The notes under the pieces: model-generated
The model's database searches: none
Seen by the model: the letters and a program-made list of their open reading frames with translations, nothing else
Told to the model about the DNA's origin: nothing
Assembly (NCBI GenBank): GCA_021209875.1
Contig: JAGYVD010000001.1
Location: forward strand, 4,216,001-4,280,000
DNA from: Rosellinia necatrix
Taxonomy: Eukaryota; Ascomycota; Sordariomycetes; Xylariales; Xylariaceae
Direction: 5' to 3'
Length of the DNA stretch: 64,000 nucleotides
Made by a program: the position numbers and the translations under genes
Shown here: one piece after another, positions 22,121 to 33,815 of the stretch
Position numbering within the stretch: position 1 is the stretch's first letter
Layout: each line of letters opens with the position of its first letter

Positions 22121-22907
22121 ATCTGCGAATGGCCTCCTCGGGCGCAGGTGGATGGGGTGGATGGTATTCACGGGAGGAAGAGAGATGGGGCGGGATGGAA
22201 TGCTCTCAATGTTCTGGCTTGGGAATGTGAAACTGCTTAGGTTATAAGAAAAAGCGAGCGAATGGCGGCGGCAGGTTTGCATTGTCAGCCGCGGCTGTCC
22301 TGCAATGTAGACATTGTCCCAATCAGGTTGGGTGCGGTCTCCATAGCAACATGCTGCCATTCTGGCCCTATGCAGGTACTGTGCTAATTATAGGATAGTT
22401 AGTGGGATAGGGCCTAACCTAGGCTAGTGTAGACACCCCCCGATGACTTCATCGCTACTCCTCATTTCTTTCCTTCCTGTATCACCCACCTATTATTACA
22501 AAGACCAATTGAAGGAATTGGATTGGAGAGAACCGATAACCGTGGCCGAAATTAATTTGTTTGATGACCGGCACAACATGCAACACAGAAGACATTATCG
22601 TGTCTCCCAATTCCGAATTATGCGTATTACTCGTGAGCCATGCATGCGGTGTGGGAGTTGTGGCAATGGGGATACGGTGCAAGAACTGTATTGGTGATTG
22701 GAAACCCCGATGAGTCCCGATTTGGGGCCCTATCCTAATCCAGCCTAACCTGACTTTACGTGGTTGAACGAATAGCGAACTTGATCATCCCAGCCTAATT
22801 ATCAGATTGAGGTGAGATGCAAAGTATTAGTGCCTCCTCAAAACCCCATCTCGATTTAGTTTATTTGGTCTCTTTTTTTATTTTTATTTTTAGGCTGCTT
22901 CGGAGTG
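22121..22907. other. Divergent intergenic region
   Basis: About 0.8 kb separates the start of the minus-strand membrane protein from ARH1 and presumably holds both promoters. No gene is supported; a T-rich stretch lies just before the ARH1 start. Confidence 0.6.
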
Positions 22908-24614
22908 ATGATGACACTTCTTAGCAGATCATGGCTTTGCAGGGCTTGGGTAAGTAAAGTCACCGGGAGAGGTTTCCGGCTCACAAATTCGGCGCTGGAA
23001 TCTATTATAACTCGGCGCTCGTATGCCACGGCGAACCGCAATCAGCGGCTGTTCCGCATGGCCATTGTTGGATCTGGCCCCGCTGGATTCTACACGGCAT
23101 ACAGGACCATGTCAAGGATACCGCAGGCCAAAGTAGACATGTTCGAGGCTTTGCCAGTGCCTTTTGGTTTAGTCCGGTTCGGAGTTGCGCCGGACCATCC
23201 CGAAGTCAAGGTGCGAGAGATACAGCATACCACAACGTCGCCGTTCTACGGTGTAATGAGACGACGATCGGCTAACTAGGGGCCTCCAGAACTGTCAAGA
23301 TAAGTTTGAGGAGGTCGCTAGCTCGCCGAATTTTACCTTCATTGGTAATGTGGCTATTGGCAACCAGGGCGATCATTTCCACGGATGCACGATCCCGCTT
23401 GCGTCTATGATGCGTCATTACGACGCTGTGGTGTTCGCATACGGCGCCTCGAAGGACAGGAAGCTAGGGATTCCCGGCGAGTCTGAACTGCGGGGCATCT
23501 ACTCGGCGCGCGAATTCGTCGGCTGGTACAATGGCCTGCCCGAGTTCGCCGGCTTAGATCCGGATCTGTCGCAGGGCGACGAGGCAGTCATCATCGGTCA
23601 AGGCAACGTTGCATTGGATGTTGCGAGGATCATGCTCAAGGACCCGGACGCGCTGCGAACGTCGGATATTACCGAAGCCGCCATAGAAACGCTGTCTAAA
23701 AGCCGCATTAAGCGGGTGCATGTAGTGGGCAGGAGAGGCCCGATGCAGGTGTGTTCCCTCGAGCCTTTTTTTTTTTTTACCACCGTGCGTGGCTAACCTG
23801 CTTCTAGGTCGCTTTCACTATCAAGGAAGCGCGAGAGCTGACGAAATTGCCCACGGTCTCGCTCCACCCAGTCGATGTTGGCAGCTATGTAGAGGATATC
23901 TCTCAGTTGCCTCGAGCCCGACAGCGGCTGTTGGGGCTTTTAATAAAGGGCTCCAACGTTCAACCCCAGGATTCAACGAAGTCATGGTCGCTGGACTTCT
24001 GTCTATCGCCTACCGAATTCAGAGGCACGTCAGAGGGTAGGGTGCAGAGCACAACATTCGAACGAACTTCTCTTTTGTCACCTTCCGATCCTATGTCGAA
24101 TGTCCAAAGCCTCGGCGAGAAATTACAAATTCCATCGTCGGTAGTGTTTCGTTCGATTGGCTACAAATCGGTCGCATTGCCCGGTTTTGCTGAAGCTGGG
24201 ATACTTTTCGACGATAAAAAGGGCGTAATTCAGAATGATGGGGATGGCCGTGTTCTACAAGCTGCCCGGGATGATGCAGAGGGTAATGGACGAACAGCTG
24301 TTTTACCTGGGGCATACTGCGCTGGATGGGTGAAGAGAGGACCTACAGGCGTTATCGCATCAACGATGGAAGATGCATTCTCGACCGGCGACGCTATCGC
24401 AGCTGATTGGGCTGCTGGAGCCAAATTCCTCAACTTCGGGGAAGGCCATGGTTGGGAGGGATTGCGCACTGAGGTTGACAAGGAGAAATGCCGAGTCATC
24501 CAGTGGGAGGATTGGAAGAAGATCGACAAGGCGGAGAGAGACCGAGGTTTGCTGGTTGGAAAGGTAAGGGAAAAGTTCACATGTACGAGCGAAATGCTAG
24601 CTGCTAGTCGATAG
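22908..24614 (+). CDS. ARH1: Mitochondrial NADPH:adrenodoxin (ferredoxin) oxidoreductase
   Basis: Three exons, 22908-23210, 23290-23748 and 23808-24614, are all phase 0 (donors GTGCGA, GTGTGT; acceptors CAG, TAG) and give 522 residues, near the size of yeast Arh1. The first 45 residues are Arg/Ser-rich and fit a mitochondrial presequence. The FAD dinucleotide motif is VGSGPAG (residues 54-60), followed by the family block PVPFGLVRFGVAPDHPEVK. VIIGQGNVALDVARI and HVVGRRGPMQ form the NADP-binding fold. The C-terminal GWVKRGPTGVIASTMEDA is diagnostic. The enzyme moves electrons from NADPH to the mitochondrial ferredoxin used in Fe-S cluster, heme A and related synthesis. It is convergent with ETF-alpha, with about 56 bp between stop codons. 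Confidence 0.95.
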
Positions 24615-24670
24615 AAATGAAGAAAATAGGTCCTCGCGGACCAATGTTACATTTATGTTTTACTTTGAGA

Positions 24671-25791
24671 CTATGTGCTCTTTAGTTTTTCCGTCAACTC
24701 CGGGACCTTTTCAAATAAGTCGCCAACCAGGCCCACGTCTGCCACTTGGAATATCGGCGCATCGGCATCTTTGTTGATTGCTGCAATCACCTTGCTATCC
24801 TTCATACCGGCCAGATGTTGGATTGCGCCGGAGATACCCACGGCCATGTATAGCTGGGGCGCGACGACTTTGCCGGTCTGGCCGACCTGCAGACTGTTGT
24901 CCGCATAGCCACTATCTACGGCAGCACGGGAGGCGCCAATGGCGGCACCGATCGAGTCCGCAAGTGGCTCCATAATTTTGTCAAAGTCGGCCTTAGACTT
25001 CAGACCCCTTCCGCCCGACACGACCCTGCCAGCAGTCGCCAGCTCTGGACGGTCTGATTTGGCCAAGTCTTCTGATACCCATTCGGCCGAGGCTTCCGCC
25101 TTGGGATCGACGCCGTCCTCCACGGCGGCCGAGCCGCCTTGAGCCTCGGCGGCGGGGAAAGCAGTGCCTCGTATTGTTATAATCTTGATGGGATCGGAAG
25201 ACTCGACGGTGGCAATGGCGTTTCCGGCGTATATCGGTCGCACGAATGTGTTCTCGTTCTCGATGGCGGTGATGTCGGAGATCTGCTGCGAATCTAGTAA
25301 CGCGGCGACACGGGGCATCAGGTTCTTCCCGAATGCCGTGTGTCCCGCGATGACATGGGTATAACCGCCCTTCTTGATATTCTCGACTACTAGAGAAGCG
25401 AAGTTCTCTGGAAGGCCCTGTAGGGACAATTGAGCCGACATTCGACAGACCGGGCACATGCGCTGCGAGATTCAATCATGCTTACCTTGTCATAAGCCGC
25501 ATTGTCTACGGCAATAATCTTCTCAACACCTTCTGCCTTGGCGGCTTCCTCTGCCACCGCCTTGATGTTGCTCCCGGCGACAAAGCCATGAACCGGCCCT
25601 CCGAGCTTCTTGGCTGCTGTGATTGCGCTTAAAGACCCGCGGTTCAGCTGGCCTTCGCGTTGTTCGAGGATCGCTAATGACGAAAGTAACCGCTGAAGGG
25701 CAGACCGACTGAGAGAATTGGCAAAGGCAGAGGAGGCTTGTGGTAGGCTGGTAGCGCCACGAAGGGCAGTTCGTCTGGCAGCCGAAAACAT
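24671..25791 (-). CDS. AIM45: Electron transfer flavoprotein alpha subunit, mitochondrial
   Basis: Two exons, 25791-25486 and 25417-24671 (68-bp intron, GTAAGC/CAG, phase 0), encode 350 residues, the normal size for ETF-alpha. The N-terminus [20 protein letters not shown] looks like a mitochondrial presequence. The N-terminal domain reads [26 protein letters not shown], and the FAD-binding C-terminal domain contains [44 protein letters not shown] and [23 protein letters not shown] is an alpha/beta heterodimer that collects electrons from acyl-CoA and amino-acid dehydrogenases and passes them to ETF-ubiquinone oxidoreductase. The beta subunit is not in this window. AIM45 is the yeast name for this subunit. 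Confidence 0.95.
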
Positions 25792-26558
25792 TTTTCTCCG
25801 CTGTTCGAGTAACTATCGCCTGTCTGGCCCTGGGCGTGCGTAGGTCCTACCTTGCAGGTTTCGAGGGTGCGTTTCGCCAATTTGCCGATGCACGTAGGTA
25901 CCGATCTATCGAGGACTGGAACCTGCCCGGCCCAGATCAATCTGAGTTGCGGCTGTCCACGGGCCGCGCTCGGCCGCTGTAGGTCCACCGAGGTTATAGG
26001 GTACCTCGAAGTGGCCGTAGTTCCCCTGTTCGATGGACCAGGTTTGCAGGTTTGGAGGGGTGATCCACGTGACTTGTCGCTACAATCGGGCAGAGATCGG
26101 GGTGTGTAGTGGTCCAAGCTCTCATGGCTCCACCCATGGATGGCAATAGTCATTTGGCGCTTGGACCAAGCATGACTTCGCCCTGGCCTGGTCAGTCTTG
26201 GCCTGTCGTGCTAAGCTAGCAGCAGTTCTCTCTGTCCGTCTCCAGTTTCCAGTCTCCAGTCTCCAGTCTCCAGTCTCCAGTCTCCAATCGCGCCGAAATT
26301 ATTTCCCCAACCAAACATACACGCGATCGATCTAGCCTCATTGCATTTCGAGTCGAAGATTCCATCGACTTGCAACCCCTCGCGTTAGCTAGCAGTGTGA
26401 TCAATTATAGCCCCTTTGCACCTTGATGATTCGCCGCGCGGGTAGACTTTGATAGCCGCGACGCCGCGCGATCTTGTTCTAATCACGTCCCCTTCATCCT
26501 CTCGACGTCTCCCTTTCCGTCGCGCCTCGCTCGAGCTCGAGCCCCGACATCATCGACG
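25792..26558. other. Divergent promoter region
   Basis: This lies between the starts of ETF-alpha (minus) and RSC8 (plus). It carries seven tandem 7-bp units (TCTCCAG type) at 26239-26287 and CT-rich DNA before the RSC8 ATG. No gene is supported. Confidence 0.6.
26239..26287 (+). repeat. 7-bp tandem repeat (TCTCCAG)7
   Basis: Seven consecutive heptamers are readable, with the second unit TTTCCAG and the last TCTCCAA as variants. It sits in the divergent region between ETF-alpha and RSC8. Confidence 0.9.
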
Positions 26559-28760
26559 ATGGAAGAGCACACTAGCTACGGATCCCCAGCAAATGGGGCT
26601 TCGCCTACCAATAATCCCATCCTAGCGCAGCCGCATCTGCAATCCGATGCATCTGCTGCGACTGGACAAACCGAGGGTGAGCAAGGGACCTCTATTGTTG
26701 TGTTAATGCGATCTGCCAAGACCGAAGACTCATGCGCCGGGTAGATGTCCAGATGTCCGAGGTGCCGTCAAACGAGCCAGTCATTAAGCAAGACAGCGCC
26801 ACCCCTGCACCCACGGGTACCTCAGATAACCCCCTCGATGCGCCTCCTGCACCACCCGCTGAATCTACTCTAGCTAAGGAGGACGAGGAGATGGGCGAAG
26901 CGCCCGCCGCGCCCAAAGATAAGGAGCAGGCAGGAAAGGATGGGGAAGACGGCGCAACAGGTGCCGAGGGCACGGCACAGGACACCAAGTCCAAAGAAAG
27001 CATCGAGAATGCCGCGCGGGAACACCTCATCTCCCAGACTCACGCTATTGTACTTCCGAGTTACAGCACATGGTTCGATATGAACGATATCAATAACATC
27101 GAGCGCAAGGCATTGCCTGAGTTCTTCAACAGCCGGAATCGGAGCAAGACATCGCATGTGTACAAGGACTACCGCGACTTCATGATTAACACCTACCGAT
27201 TAAACCCCGTCGAATATCTAACCGTTACTGCATGCCGGCGTAACCTGGCCGGCGATGTATGCGCTATTATGCGCGTGCATGCCTTCTTAGAGCAATGGGG
27301 CTTAATCAATTACCAGGTACTATTCACACCCAACTCCCTTCCCCCCAAACCGCCTCCGCTTATATGCTCACCATACGTAGGTCGATGCGGACCAACGGCC
27401 TTCACATGTCGGGCCCCCATTTACTGGACATTTCAAGGTTATCTGCGACACGCCCCGTGGACTTCAACCTTGGCAGCCCGCGGCCGACCCTATTCTACTC
27501 GAAGGCAAGAGTAACCCAGACACGGATCAAAAAGCCCATGCAGCGGCTACTGCTGCTGGCGAACGAAATCTCGAGATTGGCCGTAACATTTATGAAGCCA
27601 GCGCAAAGGGGACAAAACTCACCAAGACGGAGAATAAACCCAACGGCGAACCGGTCACTAACGGTGCTTCAAACATCGTCTCCGGCCCAGAGGATACTCT
27701 GAAAGGACCCGTCTCCAAGGTCTTTTGCCAAAACTGCGGAATTGACTGCACTCGTGTTTACTACCATCTCCCCGAGGCCAAGTCTACGGATAAGACAAAA
27801 CACGACGTCTGCCCAACCTGCTACATGGAGGGCCGCATACCCAACAATGAGACCAATACTCACTTCGTGCGCACTGAAAACAAGGCTTACTCCACAATCC
27901 TCGACCGTGATGCTCCATGGAGCGACGCGGAAATCCTGAGGCTTCTCGAGGGATTAGAGAGATATGATGATGACTGGTCTGAGATTGCCGAGCATGTTGG
28001 GACTCGGACGAGAGAAGAATGCGTCCTGCAGTTCCTCCAGTTGGATATCGAGGACAAATATCTTGAATCAGAGGCTCCTGTTCGAGCTCCGACCGGCTTG
28101 TCTATGCTAGGGAACCACGGTGGCTTTCTCCCATTCAGCCAGGCTGATAATCCTGTCATGTCTGTCATCGGTTTCCTTGCTAGCCTGGCTGACCCGAAAA
28201 CAACTGCGGCGGCTGCGAATAAATCTGTCGAGGAGCTTCAACGGGGGTTACGCAAACGAATTGAAGGCGGCGATGCGGCCAAGGTAAACGGGAAAGGCAA
28301 GGAGAAAGAGGGCGACTCAATGGAAATAGATATCCATCAAGAAACAACAACGACAACTACAACGACCACAACCACCAACACCGTTGCGAGCATACCATTG
28401 GCAGCTATGGGGGCGAGAGCCGGGGGACTGGCATCACATGAGGAACGGGAAATGACCCGCCTTCTGTCTGCAGCAGTCAATGTTACCCTTCAAAAAATGG
28501 AGTTGAAACTCAAGTATTTCGATGAGATGGAGGGCATCCTCCAGGCGGAGCGACGCGAGCTTGAGCGGGGGAGGCAGCAACTATTCTTAGACCGTTTAGC
28601 GTTTAAAAGAAGAGTGCGCGAAACTCAGGATGGCTTGAAATCTGGCGATTTTAGAGCCACGGAAATGAACGGTAATGGTCTAACGTTTACGTCCGCACCA
28701 GCTGTGGGTGCTGTTCGGCCCCTGGGCAGTGAGGGGAATATCAAAAGCTATGAAGCCTAG
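26559..28760 (+). CDS. RSC8: SWI/SNF-RSC complex subunit Rsc8/Swi3 (SWIRM-ZZ-SANT)
   Basis: Exons 26559-26676, 26745-27316 and 27381-28760 give 689 residues. A SWIRM domain spans about residues 136-262 ([20 protein letters not shown] to PRGLQPW) and crosses the second intron. A ZZ-type zinc segment follows at about 343-385 ([10 protein letters not shown]...CPTC). A SANT domain lies at about 408-452 ([18 protein letters not shown]...). The C-terminal helix, rich in Glu, Arg and Leu (about 570-640), matches the SWIRM-associated coiled coil used for dimerisation. This order is that of the core scaffold subunit of SWI/SNF and RSC nucleosome remodellers, acting in the nucleus. The first intron could instead end at 26720, which would change only a few linker residues. 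A poly-Thr run lies near residue 550. Confidence 0.93.
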
Positions 28761-29360
28761 GTAGGTGTGCCAATCAAAGTCAGATGGCCAGACCGCTGCC
28801 CTCGGAGACGGGCATCGGCACGAGCGGTACGGTGCAGGCGGCGAACCAGGTGGTTTTGCAAGTGGATCGGCCCCGGATTGTATTTCATTTCTAGGTGTTT
28901 TCATTCCCTTTTACGGCGTTTCACAAGGGGATCCCGGCATAATACACCATGGTTTGTCTGGGTGTCAGAGACAGTGATATCAATAAAATGTACCACCACG
29001 ATAAAACATTCGATTGCCCATAGGTTTCTTTTATAAGGAATTGTTTTGCTTGAGCAGGACAATGACTGTACTTGATGAATTGAATTACCGACCGAGTGCC
29101 CTTTTGGTCTAGAAGTTTACCTTACTATACTTGGTTCGTTTTACCATCGCCTTTTTAGAACTTGGGCATTCATTTTTCATAGACATAGTCATCCGGTCAA
29201 TTAGGAGTGGGAAACCCTCTCATCTCCAACATAACCGACACAACCTCCATAAGGTGCATTTCTAAGCATCCGTGCTCCTCAGCCTGTCTCTCTCTCTCTC
29301 TCTCTGCCCTGTCTTGGTGTCTTTACTACGCCTACATTTATTCTTGCCGGGTTCATTCAT
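28761..29360. other. Convergent intergenic spacer
   Basis: This lies between the 3' ends of RSC8 and the RRN5-like gene. It contains a (TC)n tract at about 29286-29305 and no supported gene. Confidence 0.6.
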
Positions 29361-31418
29361 TCATCCCTTGGAGCCTTTCGTCTTTCTCGAACCGCCGCTG
29401 TCGCCGCGGAGCACGGCCCACAGCTCCGCCTCGGCAACCGCGCTAGTCTCCAGGTCCAGCTGCTCTGCCTCCCGCTCCAGCCCGTGCTCGGCGCGGATCC
29501 GGGACACGAGGGCGCGTCGGGTAGGTGCCGCGCCGGCGCGTTCGACGCGCGCCAGGGATAGCATCGCCTCTTCTACGTCTTGGTCTATGGCGTCCGGGCT
29601 CAGGTCTGCGTCCGACTCATCTTGGGCCGTTTCTTGAGGGTCTTTCATCTCGACGTTCTCTGTGTATTCGCCGTCGTCGTCATCGTCGTCGTAGTCATAG
29701 TTATCGTCACCCTGGTCTTCCGCGTGCCCTCTTAGGTCTTCTTCTTCGTCTTCTTCCTGGTCTTCGTCGTCCGCCTCCTCTTCGGAGGTAGCAAGTACGG
29801 AGGGTTCGGGTGTGCTGTGTCTGCTGCGCAAGTCATTGGCTACAGGGTAGCCAAGGGCAGCTTCAACCTCGGCGTAGCTCATGGTTTCGCGGGCATCTTC
29901 CTCGCTTTCTTTCCCTCCCTCTTCCCCTCCATCTATAGCCCCAGGTCCAGATTCCTCACCATATGATTGATCGTCTCTGGCCATGCCCTCGTCAGAATCT
30001 ACATCAGCCCCTTCGCTCTCTTGATCGGTCAGATCATCTTCCCCGAGGCCGTCGTCCACAATATTCAACTGTAACCTCCTCGCACACCGCGCCCAGAACT
30101 CCCTTGAATCCCGCTTCATGCCCAGCGATGAAACCGCCGCGGCGACATCCTCGATTCTGATGTGGCGCCTCCCGCGCCGCCGCGCGTCGTTCGAGCTGTT
30201 GGCGCGAAGGCGGGAATCCGCCACGTAGATGGCGGCCGATACGAGACGCCTGGTGACGCTGAGCGCGAGCCCGTGAAAGTCTGCGAATGCCGTGGCCCGG
30301 ATGGCAGGCGGTTCAGGTTCCTCGAGGACGGCGTGCCAGTTGCCGTCGGACACGGCCGAGTTCATGAATACGCGATCCGAGAGCCGGAGCCAGTCGCAGA
30401 TGGAGAACAGCTGTAGGAATGGCAATTCGTCGGGGCTGCCGCCCTTTCCCCCTTCCCGCCCTTCCTCCTTGCGGCGCGGCTGTCCCGCAGACTCCCCGCC
30501 GCCGTCACCCCGTCGCTCATCCCCCGATCCCCTCTCCCATGGCTGTGGCTGTGGCGTCGGTCTTCTCGAGTGTTTCTGTTGCTGGCGGTGAGGAAGAGGG
30601 GGAAGCGAACGCTCGAGAGCCTCGGCGAGCGGCGCCGTGAGGAGCCACCGCGCGCCCCAGCGCTCCCTCTCCACCTCCGCCTCGTGGCCGTCCTGGCGCA
30701 CGGAGACGGCGTCCGCGGCCGCCTCCAGCGCGGCGACGCACTCGGCGCTGATCTCCGCGGCGGCGGGGACGTCGACGAGTCGCGTCTGCTGGTGCCTGGT
30801 GCCTCTCCTCGCCTCCGCTCCCTCACCACCACCACCACCACCACCAGTACCGCTACCATTGCCGCGCTGCTGCTGGCGCCGCCCGGCCGCATCGTCGAGG
30901 AGGACCAGGTACTGGCGCACCTCGAGCTCGCTCTTCGTCCCGATCCGCGCGGCGACGCCCGCCAGCTCGGCCTTCCCGAGGCGGCCCACGGCCTCGAAGA
31001 AGGCCCGCTTCTCGGCCGCGCTCCACGCCACGGCGCCGACCTGCGCGGGCGCGTGCGTGTCCGCCGGGTCGGGGTCCCCGTCGGCGGCGGCGGCGGCGGC
31101 GTGCACGAGGCCCAACGACGCGTCGCGGATGTCCCGGTTCAGCAGGCCCAGGTACGCGGCGTTGAAGTCGCCCCTCGCGCGCTTGAGGGGCGGCGGAGGT
31201 GGCAGCAGCAGTAGCGCCGGGTCGGCCCGTCTCTTCGCCGCGCGTCCCCGTATCGGCAGGGCGCCCGGCGAGGAGTCGTGCATCTGCATCTGTGGTCCCC
31301 GAAGGCCATTGTCGCTGCTGATGTTGTTGTTGTTGTTGTTGTTGTTGCTGCTGCTGCTGCTGCGCAACCCGCGAGTTTCGTCATCAGACGACTCTATGTC
31401 CATGACTGCTTGTTCCAT
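29361..31418 (-). CDS. RRN5: Rrn5-like subunit of RNA polymerase I upstream activation factor
   Basis: One uninterrupted frame of 685 residues. The N-terminus has an Asn run and a basic segment (RAAKRR). A SANT/Myb-like domain is at about residues 131-175 (WSAAEKRAFFEAVGRLGKAE through the QYLVLLDD helix). Around residues 370-450 the block TRRLVSAAIYVADSRLR...HIRIEDVAAAVSSLGMKRDSREFWARC looks like a histone fold. The last 230 residues are strongly acidic. SANT followed by a histone-fold-like region is the organisation of Rrn5, a subunit of the UAF complex that binds rDNA promoters upstream of Pol I. The middle segment is filled with low-complexity insertions. Assignment rests on domain order rather than close similarity. 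A second Met at residue 6 could be the start. Confidence 0.75.
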   Translation of the reverse strand: MEQAVMDIESSDDETRGLRSSSSSNNNNNNNNISSDNGLRGPQMQMHDSSPGALPIRGRAAKRRADPALLLLPPPPPLKRARGDFNAAYLGLLNRDIRDASLGLVHAAAAAADGDPDPADTHAPAQVGAVAWSAAEKRAFFEAVGRLGKAELAGVAARIGTKSELEVRQYLVLLDDAAGRRQQQRGNGSGTGGGGGGGEGAEARRGTRHQQTRLVDVPAAAEISAECVAALEAAADAVSVRQDGHEAEVERERWGARWLLTAPLAEALERSLPPLPHRQQQKHSRRPTPQPQPWERGSGDERRGDGGGESAGQPRRKEEGREGGKGGSPDELPFLQLFSICDWLRLSDRVFMNSAVSDGNWHAVLEEPEPPAIRATAFADFHGLALSVTRRLVSAAIYVADSRLRANSSNDARRRGRRHIRIEDVAAAVSSLGMKRDSREFWARCARRLQLNIVDDGLGEDDLTDQESEGADVDSDEGMARDDQSYGEESGPGAIDGGEEGGKESEEDARETMSYAEVEAALGYPVANDLRSRHSTPEPSVLATSEEEADDEDQEEDEEEDLRGHAEDQGDDNYDYDDDDDDGEYTENVEMKDPQETAQDESDADLSPDAIDQDVEEAMLSLARVERAGAAPTRRALVSRIRAEHGLEREAEQLDLETSAVAEAELWAVLRGDSGGSRKTKGSKG

Positions 31419-31914
31419 GTCGTGGATGATGCATGTAGACGGAACTTATGCATTTAGCCTGAGTTTTAGGCGATTGAGTAAGTAAGTATGTAGTGTAGAT
31501 GAGAGAAAAATAGAGAGTCGGTACTAACCAGACTGTCGTCCATACTTTAAGTTACTTGAACGACAAGGCCAGATAACTATGGGTCGTGTTAAAATTTAAA
31601 TCATACGAAATTAATTGTTCACATCTGTCACCTTGTTTGGCAAGGTTGTAAATTCACGAGTGAGAATAGGGCTAGCGAACATCATGATGGGGTCACCAAA
31701 TCGGCGGGGACCTTCAAGTTCGTTAGAGCTGAACGTTCGGGTTATGTATATAAACATAATATCCCTGTATCGTATGTATTATTGTAAGCACCATGTTCGT
31801 CTGCCAACCACAGCCATCATCAATGTCACCCATCAGTATGAAACGCCACTTGTTGCTGGCAAACAGAATCGAGAATTTTTAGGCGTGTAGATTCACCTCC
31901 GCGGCTTCCGCGGC
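31419..31914. other. Intergenic, 0.5 kb
   Basis: This separates two minus-strand genes (end of the bZIP-like gene and start of the RRN5-like gene). I see no gene; it should contain the RRN5-like promoter. Confidence 0.6.
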
Positions 31915-32932
31915 TCATAAGACACGGTCACTATTGATACTCCTCTCCCCAGAGCTGACCACATCGTCTTGTGGTACGTTGTAGAAAAGGGGTGGCTCGC
32001 CTCTTTGCTCCCGCCACTTGTTGGTAGATCTACAAAGCTGCCAGCAGCCGACGATGGTCCATCCCCATGGAGACCGAGCAAAGGCTTCCGTAACTTCCCA
32101 GCCGTGGGGGTCCCAAGGATCCTTCCATATCAGAAAGCCAGCGCTGCTGTTGCCTCTGCGGCCCCTCATGGCACAACATAAGCCTTCCTCGTCGAAGCAG
32201 TCCACACCGCGCCGGAAAAGATTGTCCCGCATTTGAGGAATCGGGAGCAGGTCGATCCAGGGGTGGTGCAGCGTGCGGCATTGTAGCTCGGTCGGCTGCA
32301 GCCCGGCAGGCAATGTGCTGGCCACTCCGTTCCTACTACCACTCGGCCATGGCCCTAGCCTGTTGAAATTCGAGAGGGCATCATCGTCATGTAGGCTAGA
32401 CGTGAGGTCAAGAACGATGGCGTTCATTATCAACGCCCGTGCGAAATTGAACTCGATTATACTTGGTAACAATGCAGGCCTCGGTGCCCCGGCCAGCCAA
32501 TTGTTGTATATGAAGGCCTCGAAAGCACGGATGAGGGATTTTGTCTCACGGGATTGGGGATCAAAGATATTTATCGCCTCCAGAACCCTTCTTACGTCTA
32601 ACGGTCGTTCCGAATCGATTCGGGCAAGGGCTAAAGTCCGAGGTGAGGTTCCCCGGATGACATTTCCCTGAGGAGAGGCAGTATCCGCCAAGGCCCGGGC
32701 TTCGTTCCGGCGGCGGGATCCTAAGCGCAAACGCCGTTAGTTTATGCACATATGGTGTAGATAGCGGTGTCGCAACCGCGGCGGGTATGTGCTCACGTCG
32801 GGCCCTCTGGTTAATGCGGTTCTGGATTCTTCTTCTCTCGCGAGCACTGGCTATCCCGCGCCAGTCATCCTCCAGGGACCACGGCACAAGTTGTCCATTG
32901 GGATGTACCGGATCGCTCGTAGGCTGGACCAT
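31915..32932 (-). CDS. bZIP-like basic region plus DUF3425 transcription factor
   Basis: Exons 32932-32797 and 32720-31915 (intron 76 bp, GTGAGC/TAG) encode 313 residues. Across the junction the protein reads ARERRRIQNRINQRARRSRR, a fungal bZIP-type basic region (RRRxQNRxxQRARR). A clear leucine zipper does not follow. The C-terminal part (about residues 85-300) matches DUF3425, with HPWIDLLPIPQMRDNL and a Trp-rich end (WKDPWDPHGWEVTEAFARSPWG split in two) typical of that family. Such proteins are nuclear DNA-binding regulators, often next to genes they control. It is divergently transcribed from the aldo/keto reductase 0.9 kb away. The DNA target is unknown. Confidence 0.88.
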
Positions 32933-33815
32933 GGCTCGCGCTGTCTCCGATGAGGTACATATGCAGCAAATTAGCCATGCAAACGGATGACAACTGCATC
33001 TCTATCCCAGTCAACGCGTGGCAAGTTGTATCAACGTCTTTTAGCATCGTACGGGACGGATATTGCCAAGACGGAGATAATGACGGCGTTACCGTATGTA
33101 CCGTATGTATGTATGTGCAGACAGATTCACTTACACCCACCATCCCAACAACATCACTCCAGACCTACCTGCCTGCCTGCTGTACACCCATGTACTATAC
33201 AGTCTACGGAGATAGGCCAGGTGGGGTTAATACTTACAGTCCGTCGATATCCTATCCTAACCCCATCGCCTGCACCTGTCATCAACCTGCATGGGCTAGT
33301 TCAAGCACGTAGCTCGCTCTAGCGTTACCTCTAGCAATTCGCTCACTTTCCCGATTCCAGGTCGCTCCATCTGGTAGGCACACGCCAATGCACCCAGCTG
33401 GAGACGATCAAACGGCTCGATATTGGGCTGCCGGGGTGGTCAGTTATGCCCTCAGGCAATATCTGGTAGTGCTTTCTCTAACCGCGGAAAATTCCCGATA
33501 TTTTTACATATGCAGGACTAATCTACCGACCGCAAAGCGCTACACTCGCACACCCTCCACAAAGCAACCAGGTAGGTGACGTAGATCTTGCAGCATCGAT
33601 ATGTCACCCGTCACGTTAACTACCTACCCGGCCTCGGCTGCTACATGCTCCGGGAATACTATAAAATAGGCTGAACTCCCCAACATGTTCTTGTTAGACC
33701 ACTGCACTATCACCTCATCAACGGACAACATCGTTCTACGCCTTTTTGAACAACTCAGCCAGCCATCATCATCATCATCGTCATCATCATCGTCATCATC
33801 ATCGTCATCATCAAC
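32933..33815. other. Divergent promoter region of bZIP-like factor and reductase
   Basis: Spans 0.88 kb between two divergent starts. It contains CCTG/CCTAC-rich stretches near 33165-33180 and a (TCA/TCG)n trinucleotide tract at 33765-33812 that ends next to the reductase ATG. An ATG at 33685 opens a frame that overlaps the reductase start. Confidence 0.6.

Noticed and set aside
30570..31485. Plus-strand frames over the RRN5-like gene
   Set aside because: Shadows of the GC-rich minus-strand gene. The minus frame has SANT and histone-fold-like blocks and these do not.
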